This document shows positions 7,288 to 15,688 of a stretch of 37,368 nucleotides of DNA, one piece after another. The notes beneath the pieces are model-generated. The model was not told the DNA's origin, did not search any database, and saw only the letters and a program-made list of their open reading frames with translations. Position 1 is the first letter of the stretch. The number at the start of each line of letters is the position of its first letter. Made by a program: the position numbers and the translations under genes. This DNA is from CAZVYN01 sp964631125 (GTDB taxonomy: Bacteria > Eisenbacteria > RBG-16-71-46 > CAIMUX01). Location of the stretch: assembly GCA_964631125.1 (NCBI GenBank), contig CAZVYN010000038.1:1-37368 (forward strand), read 5' to 3'.

Positions 7288-10200
7288 TCACGCGCAGATT
7301 GCGCCGCGCAATCTGCGCGTTCCTCACTCTACTGAGCCTCCCCTTCTCCTCCTCCCTTGGAGCCGAGATCGACCCCTTCAACTCCGCTCAGGGTTGGACC
7401 CCCCACCCCGCCGACGGCGTCTCCCTCGCCCTCTCCTCCGACTCCGGCGCACTCCGCCTCGACTTTGGTTTCGCCCACGGCGGCGGCTACGCCGTCGCCC
7501 GCAAGGACTTCTCCTTCGACCTCCCCGAGAACTACGCCTTCCGCTTCCGCATCCGCGGCCACGCCCCCTCCAACCACCTCGAGTTCAAACTCATCGACAC
7601 CACCGGCGAAAACGTCTGGTGGCACGTCCGCCGCGACGCCGTCTTCCCCGACGTCTGGGAAACCTGGTCCATCAAGAAGCGCCAGATCTCCTTCGCCTGG
7701 GGTCCCAGCGGCGGCGGCGAGATCCGTCACGTCGCGGCGATCGAGTGGGCGATCACGGCGGGAAGCGGCGGTACGGGGACGGTGTGGTTGGACGATCTCG
7801 AACTCGTGCCGCTGGACGCGCCGTCGGCGACCCCTCCGGCGCCGGTGGCCAGTGCACAGAGTTCGCCCGGACATGGTCCGGCGCTTGCGATGGACGGCGA
7901 TGCGTCCACCTGGTGGAGGAGTGAGCCCGGTGTTCGGATCGAACCGTTCACGATCGACTTAGGCGGGATCCGTGAGTTCGGAGGCTTGACGATCGATTGG
8001 GCGCCCGGATTCCACGCTTCCGACTATCAGATCCAGCTCTCCGACGACGGGAAGTCCTGGAGACGCGTCCGCACCGTCCAAGGCAGCACGGGCGGCATCG
8101 ATCCGCTCTATCTGCCCGAGTCCGAGGCGAGGTACATCCAGCTCCTGTCGAGTTCGCATGCAGGCGACGAGGGAATCGGCATCCGCGAGATCCACGTCGA
8201 GCCGCTGGAGTGGTCGGCTTCGAAGGAGGCGTTCTTCCAGGCGGTCGCCCGCGACGCTCGCCGTGGCCTCTATCCCCGCGGAATCTCCGGCGAACAGTCG
8301 TACTGGACCGTCGTCGGAGTCGACGGCGACCCGCGAGAAGCTCTCTTCAGCGAGGATGGCGCGCTCGAGCTCGGCAAGGGCGAGGCGTCGATCGAACCGT
8401 TTCTCTATGCCGACGGCAAGCTGCTCACGTGGGCCGATGTGGACATCAAGCAGTCGCTGGACGAAGGTTCGCTCCCGATCCCCGCAGTGCATTGGGACTC
8501 CCCCGCCGTCGAGCTCACCACCAGCGTGTTCGCGAGCGGAGAGATCGGCGCGTGTTGGATTGTCGCGAGCTATCGAGTACGGGCGAAAGGCGGCGCGGGG
8601 TGGAAGGGACAACTCCAACTCGCGCTCCGGCCGTTCCAGGTGAATCCGCCCTCGCAGTTCCTCAACACTCGAGGCGGGGTCGCGTCGGTTCGGGAGATTC
8701 AAGCGGATGTGAACGGGCTCCGCATAAACGGCGAGCGTCACGTGGTGACCATGACCCGCGCTGACCGGGTCGGCGTCTCGATCTTCGACGAAGGCGACCT
8801 CGTCCCGGAATCGTTCGCCCGCGGACAGGTCCCGAGCAGGGCCGCCGCGGACGACCCCTTCGAGGCCGCGTCCGCAGGGATGATTTTCGACCTGGACCTC
8901 GCACCGGGTCAGGAACGACAGATCGATCTGCTCGTCGCGCTCTACCCGGACTCCGGACCAGTCACGTACGAAGGTCCGCGCGAATGGGTGGAGGGCGAAC
9001 GCAAACGGACGGCGGACTTCTGGCGCCACGCGGAGTCCCGCGTCTCGATCGAACTCCCCCCCAGCGCCTCGCACGTCGTCGAGTCGTTGTATGCGCAGCT
9101 CGGGTACATCCTGATCAACCGCGCGGGGCCGGCGATCCAACCGGGGGCGCGGTCGTATGCCCGCTCATGGATTCGGGATGGGGCGCTGACGTCCTCGGCG
9201 CTGCTGCGCCTCGGACATCCTGAACCGGTGCTCGAGTTCCTCGAGTGGTTTGCGCCGCATCAGTACGCGAACGGAAAGATTCCGTGTTGTGTGGATCAGC
9301 GGGGCGCGGATCCGGTGCCGGAGCATGACAGCGGCGGGGAGTTCATCTTTCTGATCGCGGAGTACTACCGGTACACGAAGGATCTCGCGGTGGCGGAGAA
9401 GTACTGGCCGCAGGTCGACCGCGCGGCCAGCTATCTCGACTCGCTCCGGCAGCTGCGGCGGACGCCGGAGTTTCGCGAGGCGGGCAAGGAGCATTTCTTC
9501 GGGTTGTTGCCGCCTTCGATCAGTCATGAGGGGTATTCGGCGAAGCCGATGCATTCGTACTGGGACGATCTGTTCGCGCTGCGAGGGTTCGAGGATGCGG
9601 CTTACTTGGCGGGAGTGTTGGGGCTCGAGGGCCAGCGCGCGAAGTGGGACGGGGTGCGGGTGGAGTTTTCTGAGGACATGGCGGCGTCCATCGACGCCGC
9701 CATGCGTTTGCATTCGATCGATTACATCCCGGGGTGTGCGGATCTGGGCGACTTCGATGCGACGTCGACGACGATCGCGTTGTCGCCGGTGCAGGCGGAG
9801 GATGTGCTCCCGGCGGCGGCGCTGGAGCGCACCTTCGAGAAGTATTGGGAGTTCTTCACGGCGCGCCGGGATGGCGCGCCGTATGACGCGTACACGCCGT
9901 ACGAGATCCGCAACATCGGCGCGTTCGTACATCTCGGTTGGCGCGACCGGGCGCATGAGCTGATCGACTTCTTCTTGGCCGACCAACGTCCGGTCGGATG
10001 GCGGCAGTGGCCGGAAGTGACCTGGCCGGACTTCCGCGAGCCGCGGTTCCTCGGAGACCTGCCGCACACCTGGGTCGGGTCGGACTATGTGCGGTCGATC
10101 CTGGATTGCTTGGCCTATGTGAACGAGGACGAGGAGAGCCTCGTGCTGGGCGCGGGGATTTCGCGCGCGTGGTTGGCGGAGGAGCCTGGAGTGCGGGTGA

Positions 10201-10388
10201 GGGATCTGCCGACGCCGTATGGGGCGTTATCGTTCTCGTTCCGGATGGACGGGGAGCGGGTGGTCGGAGAGATCGAAGGGGAGAGCTTTGTGATGCCGCG
10301 GGGGGGGATCGTGCTCCAGCTGCCGGGTGTCACGGACGACCCTCAGGTCGTCCGTTCTTTGCCGGCTTCGGCGGGGTTCGGGGAGTGA
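7284..10388 (+). CDS. Secreted discoidin-domain, six-hairpin-glycosidase-like protein of unassigned family
   Basis: This encodes a 1034-residue secreted protein. Residues 1-26 are a signal peptide. Residues 27-180 form a beta-sandwich that looks like a carbohydrate-binding module (NSAQGWTPHPADG start, VWLDDLELVPL end). Residues about 189-307 are an F5/8 type C (discoidin, CBM32-like) domain (ALAMDGDASTWW, FTIDLGG, IREIHVEPLEW). A further beta-sandwich region (320-580) precedes an (alpha/alpha)6-barrel-like domain (about 590-960) with RSWIRDGALTSSALLRLG near 627, EHDSGGEFIFLIAEYYRYT near 680, HSYWDDLFALRG and LGDFDATSTT near 818. Acidic residues in these motifs are candidates for catalysis. 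I cannot assign a CAZy family. Its coupling (ATGA) to the ABC permease and GH144 gene suggests a periplasmic or secreted hydrolase in the same glycan pathway. The first codons contain a perfect 14-bp hairpin. Confidence 0.75.
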   Translation: MITRRLRRAICAFLTLLSLPFSSSLGAEIDPFNSAQGWTPHPADGVSLALSSDSGALRLDFGFAHGGGYAVARKDFSFDLPENYAFRFRIRGHAPSNHLEFKLIDTTGENVWWHVRRDAVFPDVWETWSIKKRQISFAWGPSGGGEIRHVAAIEWAITAGSGGTGTVWLDDLELVPLDAPSATPPAPVASAQSSPGHGPALAMDGDASTWWRSEPGVRIEPFTIDLGGIREFGGLTIDWAPGFHASDYQIQLSDDGKSWRRVRTVQGSTGGIDPLYLPESEARYIQLLSSSHAGDEGIGIREIHVEPLEWSASKEAFFQAVARDARRGLYPRGISGEQSYWTVVGVDGDPREALFSEDGALELGKGEASIEPFLYADGKLLTWADVDIKQSLDEGSLPIPAVHWDSPAVELTTSVFASGEIGACWIVASYRVRAKGGAGWKGQLQLALRPFQVNPPSQFLNTRGGVASVREIQADVNGLRINGERHVVTMTRADRVGVSIFDEGDLVPESFARGQVPSRAAADDPFEAASAGMIFDLDLAPGQERQIDLLVALYPDSGPVTYEGPREWVEGERKRTADFWRHAESRVSIELPPSASHVVESLYAQLGYILINRAGPAIQPGARSYARSWIRDGALTSSALLRLGHPEPVLEFLEWFAPHQYANGKIPCCVDQRGADPVPEHDSGGEFIFLIAEYYRYTKDLAVAEKYWPQVDRAASYLDSLRQLRRTPEFREAGKEHFFGLLPPSISHEGYSAKPMHSYWDDLFALRGFEDAAYLAGVLGLEGQRAKWDGVRVEFSEDMAASIDAAMRLHSIDYIPGCADLGDFDATSTTIALSPVQAEDVLPAAALERTFEKYWEFFTARRDGAPYDAYTPYEIRNIGAFVHLGWRDRAHELIDFFLADQRPVGWRQWPEVTWPDFREPRFLGDLPHTWVGSDYVRSILDCLAYVNEDEESLVLGAGISRAWLAEEPGVRVRDLPTPYGALSFSFRMDGERVVGEIEGESFVMPRGGIVLQLPGVTDDPQVVRSLPASAGFGE
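7290..7320. repeat. Perfect 14-bp hairpin inside the signal-peptide codons
   Basis: Left arm acgcgcagattgcg (7290-7303), loop ccg, right arm cgcaatctgcgcgt (7307-7320). The arms are perfectly complementary. It starts 7 bases after the ATG of the 1034-residue protein gene and encodes its basic N-terminus (RRLRRAICA). The CCG loop and GCG-flanked design match two other hairpins in this window (10394-10428 and 31523-31553). Here it cannot be a terminator for its own gene, so an effect on translation or mRNA stability is more likely. Confidence 0.7.
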
Positions 10389-10393
10389 TCGAC

Positions 10394-10428
10394 GGGTCAT
10401 AGAGTCGCGCCGCGCGACTCTATGACCC
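10394..10428. terminator. Bidirectional hairpin between convergent genes
   Basis: A perfect 16-bp inverted repeat (gggtcatagagtcgcg, loop ccg, complement) lies between the convergent 1034-residue protein gene and the GH1 gene. It overlaps the last codons and stop of GH1. No T-run follows on either strand, so it may act as a bidirectional barrier or 3'-end stabiliser, possibly with Rho. It shares the CCG-loop design with the hairpins at 7290 and 31523. Confidence 0.6.
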
Positions 10429-11734
10429 GCTTGAAATACTCCGCGCTCGCCTTCGGCGTGCGGACTTGGGTCTCGAAGTCCACATGGAACAGCCCGAAGC
10501 GCCGCGAGTACCCCTCGGCCCACTCGTAGTTGTCGAAGAGCGACCAGGCGAAGTAGCCGCGGAGGTCGACTCCCTGTTGGATCGCGGCGTGCGCGGCGAG
10601 CAGGTGGCGACGGTAGTAGTCGACGCGCAGGGGGTCATCGACGCGGCCGTCGATGGCGACTGGGGGATCGTAGAACGCGGCGCCGTTCTCGCAGATGTAG
10701 AGCGGCAGACCTCCGTAGCGCTCCTTCGCCCACAGGAGCAGACGCGTGAGGCTCTCGGGATGAACTTCCCAGCCCAGCTCCGTGTGGATCGCGTGCGGTT
10801 GTCGGATGTTCCGCGTGCGAAGCAGGCCGCCGTCGTCGTCATGCGCGACCACGGAGCGCGAGTAGTAGTTGATGCCCAAGAAGTCGATCGGCTCTCGCAA
10901 CGACGCGAGGCTCGCGGGATCGTGCTCGGGCCAGGCCGCACCGAAGATCTCGGACATCTCCTCCGGATAGCGGCCGAAGAAGAGGGCGTCGAGGTATTGA
11001 CGATTCATGTACGCATCGGCGCGGCGCGCGGCGGCGAGGTCTTGTTCGGAATCGCTGGCCGCGTACTTCGGCTCCAGGTTCACGACGATGCCGATCTCGC
11101 GGCGTCCCATCGCTCGATACGCCTGCACCGCCGCGACGTGCGCGCGTAGCAGGTTGTGACTCGCGCGCGGCGCCTCGTACGGACTCGCGTGCCCCGGGGC
11201 GTGCACTCCATGCAGGAATCCAGCGTCGGTCACGACCCACGGTTCGTTCAGCGTGACCCAGCGCGGCACGCGGTCGCCGAGCTTGCGGAAGACGACCTGC
11301 GCGTAGTCGGCGAACCAACCGGCGCTGTCGGGATTGAGCCATCCACCCAGGTCATCGAGCGCCGCCGGAAGATCCCAGTGGAAGAGCGTGACGCACGGCT
11401 CGATGCCGGCCGCGAGCAAGAGGTCGACGAGACGGTCGTAGAACGCGAGCCCCTTCGCGTTCACCTGTTTGCGTCCCTCGGGGAGGACGCGACTCCACGC
11501 GATGGAGAAGCGATAGGCGTTCAGCCCGAGCCAGCGCATCCGCTCCACGTCCTCGGGCGTGCGGCGATAGTGATCACATGCGATGTCGCCGGTTTCGCCG
11601 TTCTTCGTGCGGCCGCGCGTGTGCGAGAAGCGAAGCCAGTTGCTCTCCCCCGCCCCGTCGGCCAACGACGAGCCCTCGATCTGATAGGCCGACGTCGCGG
11701 CGCCCCAGAGGAAGCCGTCGGGGAACTGCGTCAC
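10397..11734 (-). CDS. GH1 beta-glucosidase
   Basis: This encodes a 445-residue cytoplasmic GH1 enzyme starting QFPDGFLWGAATSAYQIEG, the usual family start. The acid/base Glu is E164 in TLNEPW and the nucleophile is E349 in YICENGA; both are intact. The N-terminal glucose-binding Gln and the LFHWDLP segment are also present. Length is typical of bacterial GH1. The GTG start at 11734 overlaps the GH94 stop (GTGA), so the two are coupled and GH94 is first in the operon. Longer upstream starts would run into GH94 in another frame. Role: release of glucose from short beta-glucosides, here probably sophorose or the last product of GH94. Its last codons form one arm of the hairpin at 10394-10428. 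Confidence 0.93.
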   Translation of the reverse strand: MTQFPDGFLWGAATSAYQIEGSSLADGAGESNWLRFSHTRGRTKNGETGDIACDHYRRTPEDVERMRWLGLNAYRFSIAWSRVLPEGRKQVNAKGLAFYDRLVDLLLAAGIEPCVTLFHWDLPAALDDLGGWLNPDSAGWFADYAQVVFRKLGDRVPRWVTLNEPWVVTDAGFLHGVHAPGHASPYEAPRASHNLLRAHVAAVQAYRAMGRREIGIVVNLEPKYAASDSEQDLAAARRADAYMNRQYLDALFFGRYPEEMSEIFGAAWPEHDPASLASLREPIDFLGINYYSRSVVAHDDDGGLLRTRNIRQPHAIHTELGWEVHPESLTRLLLWAKERYGGLPLYICENGAAFYDPPVAIDGRVDDPLRVDYYRRHLLAAHAAIQQGVDLRGYFAWSLFDNYEWAEGYSRRFGLFHVDFETQVRTPKASAEYFKRVIESRGATL

Positions 11735-14700
11735 TGGGTTCGCTCCGGAGATCCCAGCTCGACTCGCACGACGTGCGTCTTGCCATCGTGCGCCAGCTCG
11801 ATCAGGGCGGCGCCGTCCTCGATGGCGACGGGCGCCCCGTCGAGCGTGGCGGCGCGCACCGCGACACGCCCGGCGGCGCCGCCGCGTCCGCCGTCGCCGT
11901 TCGCCGGTTGCGCCACCTGGATGTTGTACACAGTCTCTTCTCCCGGCAGGCGGTAAACGATGCGGTACTCGGCCCAATCCTTCGGCACACACGGCGCGAG
12001 CCGGATCCGGCGGCCCGCTTCCAACGTGAATCCCAAGACTGACTCGAGTGCGATGCGGTACATCCACCCCGCGGAGCCGGTGTACCACGACCATCCGCCG
12101 TGGCCGACGTGCGGCGCGACTCCATAGACGTCGGCCGCGACGACATACGGCTCGACCTGATAGACCGCGACGCGCTCCTTCGAGCGGGCCTGATGCACCG
12201 GGCTCAACATCGCCAGCAACTTCGCCGCGCGCTCCGTCTGTCCCAGTTCGGCCATGGCGCGAATCACCCAGAGCACGCCGTGGGTGTACTGCCCGCCGTT
12301 CTCGCGCACGCCCGGTCCGTATCCCTTGATGTAGCCGGGATCATGCGGCGTGTTCTCGAACGGCGGCGCCAGCAAACGGATCAACTCGGCGTCTTCGTCG
12401 ACAAGATGGCGTTCGACCGAGGCGATCGCCTGTTCCGCGCGCTCGCGCGGCGCCGCCTGCGAGAGCACCGCCCACGCCTGCACCAGCGCGTCGATCTTAC
12501 ACTCGTCGCTCAGGTGCGAGCCGAGGGGCGCGCCGTCGTCGTAGTAACCGCGCCGGTACCACTCGCCGTCCCACGCTTCGGCATTCAGCGCCTGCTCCAG
12601 TTTCGCGCGGTGGGCGGCGTATCGCGCAACTCGTGCGCCGTCCTCGCGCGCGCGAGAGTGCGGCAGGAAGTCATCGAGCACGCAGCAGAGAAAGAAGCCC
12701 ATCCAGACGCTCTCGCCCCGTCCCTCGCGCCCGACGCGGTTCATCCCGTCGTTCCAATCGCCAGTGCCGAAGAGCGGAAGCCCGTGCGCGCCGACTGCGA
12801 GCGAGCGATCGATGGCGCGACAGCAGTGCTCGTAGACGTCTCCCGACTCGCCCGACAATTCCGGCTTCAGGAACACCTCATCCTCGTCCGGCTCGAGCGC
12901 GCGTGCGCGCAGGAACGGTGCGCTCTCCGCGAGAACCGCGCCGTCGCCGGTCGAGGCGACGTAGAACGCGGTCAGGAGCGGAAGCCAGAGGAGATCGTCC
13001 GCGAAACGGGTGCGCAGGCCGCGCGAATCGGGCGGATGCCACCAATGGAGCACGTCCCCTTCGACGAATTGATGCGAGGCATGGAGGACGATCTGCGCGC
13101 GCATCGCTTCCGGTCGCAGATAGACCAACGAACTCGCGTCCTGGAGTTGATCGCGGAAGCCGAAGGCGCCGCCCGACTGGTAGTGCGCGCTCCGTCCCCA
13201 CAGCCGGCAGCCCACGGTCTGATACGGCAGCCAGGCGTTGACCATCAGATCGAGTTCCGGTGAGGGAGTCTCGATCTGCGTACCGCCGATGAGGCGCGAC
13301 CAATCGTCTTTCACTGATTGCAGCGCTCGGTCCGCCGCCTTCGGATCGCTGTAGCGCTCGAGCAATGACGGCATCGCCGCGGTCGGTCCATGCGCGAGGA
13401 GCAGTTGGAACGTGATCGTCTCGCCCGGTTCTAGCGGGAACGCGATGCGATGCGCGAAGCAGGGATCGCCATGCGACGGACTGTGGGCGGACCACCGCGA
13501 CGGATCGGTCACGGCGGCGGGCGCGCGCCATGTTCCCGAGCGGCCGAGAAAGCGCTCGCGATCGAGAATCAACTGGGTGACGAACGGTCGGTCTGCGGCG
13601 GTGAGTCGGCTGCACGCCGATTCGTCCGACGGGACGAGCCGATTGCTCGCGCTGCCGTCTCCCGGTCGGGCGCCCTCCGCGACCACGATCCAGCGCGCCG
13701 TCTCCTCCGCATCGCCGCCGAGCACGAGGCGCGCGTACGACATCACCGAGAGCTGTCGTCTCTCGCCGCTGCGGTTGGTCACGCGGAGGGAGGTCACCTT
13801 GATCGGATCCGCGCTCGGCACGAGGACGGTGACGTCGAGCTCGAGCCCCTCGCTCTCGTGGCGGAATCGGCTGTAGCCCACTCCGTGTCGTACCTCGTAG
13901 GGACCGTCGCCGGCCGCCGGCCCGGGGAACGCCGACCAGAACCGTCCCGACGCTTCATCGCGCAGGAAGAGCGCCTCGCCCGACGGATCGAGCACCGCGT
14001 CGTTGGTCCAGGGCGTCAGTCGATGCTCACGGCTGTTCAGCGACCAAGTGCACGAACTCCCGGTTTCACTGACCATGCAACCGAAGTCCGGGTTCGCGAT
14101 CACGTTGATCCATGGACGCGGCGGCAACGCGAGGTTCCCGCTCGCGTCCGCTTCGAGACGCATCACGTATTCGCGGCCGTCCGGAGTGAATCCTCCGAAT
14201 CCGTTCTCGTGGATGAGCGCTTCGGCAGCCCAGTTGACAGAGCGCGCCGATGAGACGGGGCTTCGTGGACCCGGTTCGTTCGCTGCTGGGGAGTCGACGC
14301 GAATCTCCCCCTCGAGCAGCGGCGCCCCGACGACCCAGCGCGCGTCGGCCTCGAGCGCGCGACGCGACGACTGCGAGACTCCGACAACCGACCTACAGAA
14401 GTCGTCTTCGACTGCGGACGAGGGCGACGCGCCCTTCGCAGCCACCACCACCAGCTCGATCGGGAGGCCGAGCCGGCGCCAGTAGGCGTGCGTGCGTCGG
14501 GCCTCCCTGGCCGCCTCCGCCGACACCCGGTCCAGATCCAAGACCACCCGCCGGCCGCGCCCGCTCGGCGCGAGCCCGATCGCGGACAGTTCTTCGGTCC
14601 ACCCCGTGGACTGCTCCAAGGCGGAGCGATCGCGTCGCAAGCAGGGATCGTCCAGGAGGATCGCCCCGGCTAGACTCTGCCAGGCGTCCGCCTCCACGGC

Positions 14701-15561
14701 GGTGACGCCCAGCTCCTCGAGCAAACCGGTTGCCCACGCATCTGCTTGCAGAAAGGACAGTTGCGTCGTTACCCGATTCAGATTCCGGAGGACCTCCAGC
14801 ACAGCCTCCCGGTCCGCTCCCGCCGCGAGGTGGTACACAACTTCGAGGATCTGCCCTGGCTGCAGGGTCGCCCGGCGACGGAAGCTCAGAATTGGGTCGA
14901 GCACGTTGCCAGTCGTCCCCGAGAGCGGGGCATCGGAACCGAAGGCCACCGCGTCGGCGAGCGGCCGGTTTCGGCCCAGAAACCGGGGTCGGTTGGTTTC
15001 GAACTCCTTCGGGCCCGCCGAGCCGAGCGCGTGCCCCAGCCAGGGGTGGCTCTCTTCGCTGCTGCGCGGACGCCGCCGCGCCAGGAGAATATGGTCCTCT
15101 GGTTCGAACTCTGTGTGCAAGAACAGCTTGGAGAATGCGGGGTGGCTGGCGTGGTCGTTCCGGTGGGCCAGCACCGGCTCCAGGTAGCTGGTCAGCTCGA
15201 GTTCCCGGGGCTCGCTCGAGAGGTTGTGGATGAGCACGCGGCGCAGTTCGACGTCCGCGTCGCGGGCGACGCAGCAGGCCATCGACGTCTCGATCCCGCC
15301 GTCCCGCCGCACCAGCTCCAGGCCGCCGGCAGTCGCCCGGGCTTCATAGGCGTCGGGCGGGCGGAATCCTGGCCTGCGACCAGCGCACCAGCGTTCTCCC
15401 GACCCGAGATCGCGGACGACGATCGCCAATCCGTCGGAATCCTCGACGGAGTCCGCGCGCCAGCCGGTCAGCAGCGTGGACCTGAAGTGCGAGACCCCGA
15501 CTCCGTCGTGGCTCAGCAACGTGGTGAAAGCGCCGTTCGAGAGGATGCGGATGGGTTTCAT
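11731..15561 (-). CDS. GH94 family, NdvB C-terminal-like; putative 1,2-beta-oligoglucan phosphorylase
   Basis: This encodes a 1276-residue protein resembling the C-terminal half of cyclic beta-1,2-glucan synthase without its glycosyltransferase (GT84) part and without membrane helices. The order is: a first beta-sandwich (about 1-260; SNGAFTTLLSHDGVGVSHF, LELTSYLEPVLA), an intermediate helical region (about 270-440; HAYWRRLGLPIEL), a second sandwich (about 450-760; ENGFGGFTPDGREY), an (alpha/alpha)6 barrel (about 765-1150; YQSGGAFGFRDQLQDA, HWWHPP) and a C-terminal jelly roll. The catalytic motif DWND is at 935-938, with D938 the expected general acid by analogy with cellobiose phosphorylase. 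GYIKGYGPG and ENGGQYTHG, near the phosphate site, are present. No signal peptide: phosphorolysis in the cytoplasm giving glucose 1-phosphate. The ATG at 15561 is the first Met of the conserved N-terminus. Confidence 0.85.
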   Translation of the reverse strand: MKPIRILSNGAFTTLLSHDGVGVSHFRSTLLTGWRADSVEDSDGLAIVVRDLGSGERWCAGRRPGFRPPDAYEARATAGGLELVRRDGGIETSMACCVARDADVELRRVLIHNLSSEPRELELTSYLEPVLAHRNDHASHPAFSKLFLHTEFEPEDHILLARRRPRSSEESHPWLGHALGSAGPKEFETNRPRFLGRNRPLADAVAFGSDAPLSGTTGNVLDPILSFRRRATLQPGQILEVVYHLAAGADREAVLEVLRNLNRVTTQLSFLQADAWATGLLEELGVTAVEADAWQSLAGAILLDDPCLRRDRSALEQSTGWTEELSAIGLAPSGRGRRVVLDLDRVSAEAAREARRTHAYWRRLGLPIELVVVAAKGASPSSAVEDDFCRSVVGVSQSSRRALEADARWVVGAPLLEGEIRVDSPAANEPGPRSPVSSARSVNWAAEALIHENGFGGFTPDGREYVMRLEADASGNLALPPRPWINVIANPDFGCMVSETGSSCTWSLNSREHRLTPWTNDAVLDPSGEALFLRDEASGRFWSAFPGPAAGDGPYEVRHGVGYSRFRHESEGLELDVTVLVPSADPIKVTSLRVTNRSGERRQLSVMSYARLVLGGDAEETARWIVVAEGARPGDGSASNRLVPSDESACSRLTAADRPFVTQLILDRERFLGRSGTWRAPAAVTDPSRWSAHSPSHGDPCFAHRIAFPLEPGETITFQLLLAHGPTAAMPSLLERYSDPKAADRALQSVKDDWSRLIGGTQIETPSPELDLMVNAWLPYQTVGCRLWGRSAHYQSGGAFGFRDQLQDASSLVYLRPEAMRAQIVLHASHQFVEGDVLHWWHPPDSRGLRTRFADDLLWLPLLTAFYVASTGDGAVLAESAPFLRARALEPDEDEVFLKPELSGESGDVYEHCCRAIDRSLAVGAHGLPLFGTGDWNDGMNRVGREGRGESVWMGFFLCCVLDDFLPHSRAREDGARVARYAAHRAKLEQALNAEAWDGEWYRRGYYDDGAPLGSHLSDECKIDALVQAWAVLSQAAPRERAEQAIASVERHLVDEDAELIRLLAPPFENTPHDPGYIKGYGPGVRENGGQYTHGVLWVIRAMAELGQTERAAKLLAMLSPVHQARSKERVAVYQVEPYVVAADVYGVAPHVGHGGWSWYTGSAGWMYRIALESVLGFTLEAGRRIRLAPCVPKDWAEYRIVYRLPGEETVYNIQVAQPANGDGGRGGAAGRVAVRAATLDGAPVAIEDGAALIELAHDGKTHVVRVELGSPERTQ

Positions 15562-15585
15562 GAGGTCCGCGCACCATACTCGAAG

Positions 15586-15591
15586 TTGACA
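15586..15591 (+). promoter_or_regulatory. Possible -35 element of the lacI operon
   Basis: A perfect TTGACA lies about 100 bp before the lacI start. No clear -10 follows at 16-18 bp; the operator at 15605-15620 covers that position. This would suit autorepression, but the promoter is not established by sequence alone. Confidence 0.25.
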
Positions 15592-15604
15592 ACGGCCGGC
15601 GCGT

Positions 15605-15620
15605 ATGTAACCGTTTCCAT
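15605..15620. promoter_or_regulatory. LacI-family operator in the divergent lacI/GH94 region
   Basis: ATGTAACCGTTTCCAT is a CpG-centred imperfect palindrome; 12 of 16 positions match its reverse complement, the usual form of LacI/GalR operators. On the minus strand it reads ATGGAAACGGTTACAT, whose right half GGTTACAT is identical to the site at 2760-2775. It sits between the divergent GH94 and lacI starts, so binding could control both. Confidence 0.65.
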
Positions 15621-15688
15621 GCCTTCCAAACCTGCACCCTTGGGCACTCGATCCGCGTTGGGCCAACTCGCCCAGCCGGGAGGCTACC

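Noticed and set aside
11731..15561. Cyclic beta-1,2-glucan synthase as the identity of the GH94 protein
   Set aside because: The synthase needs an N-terminal GT84 domain and membrane helices; neither is present, and the neighbours are degradative and import genes.
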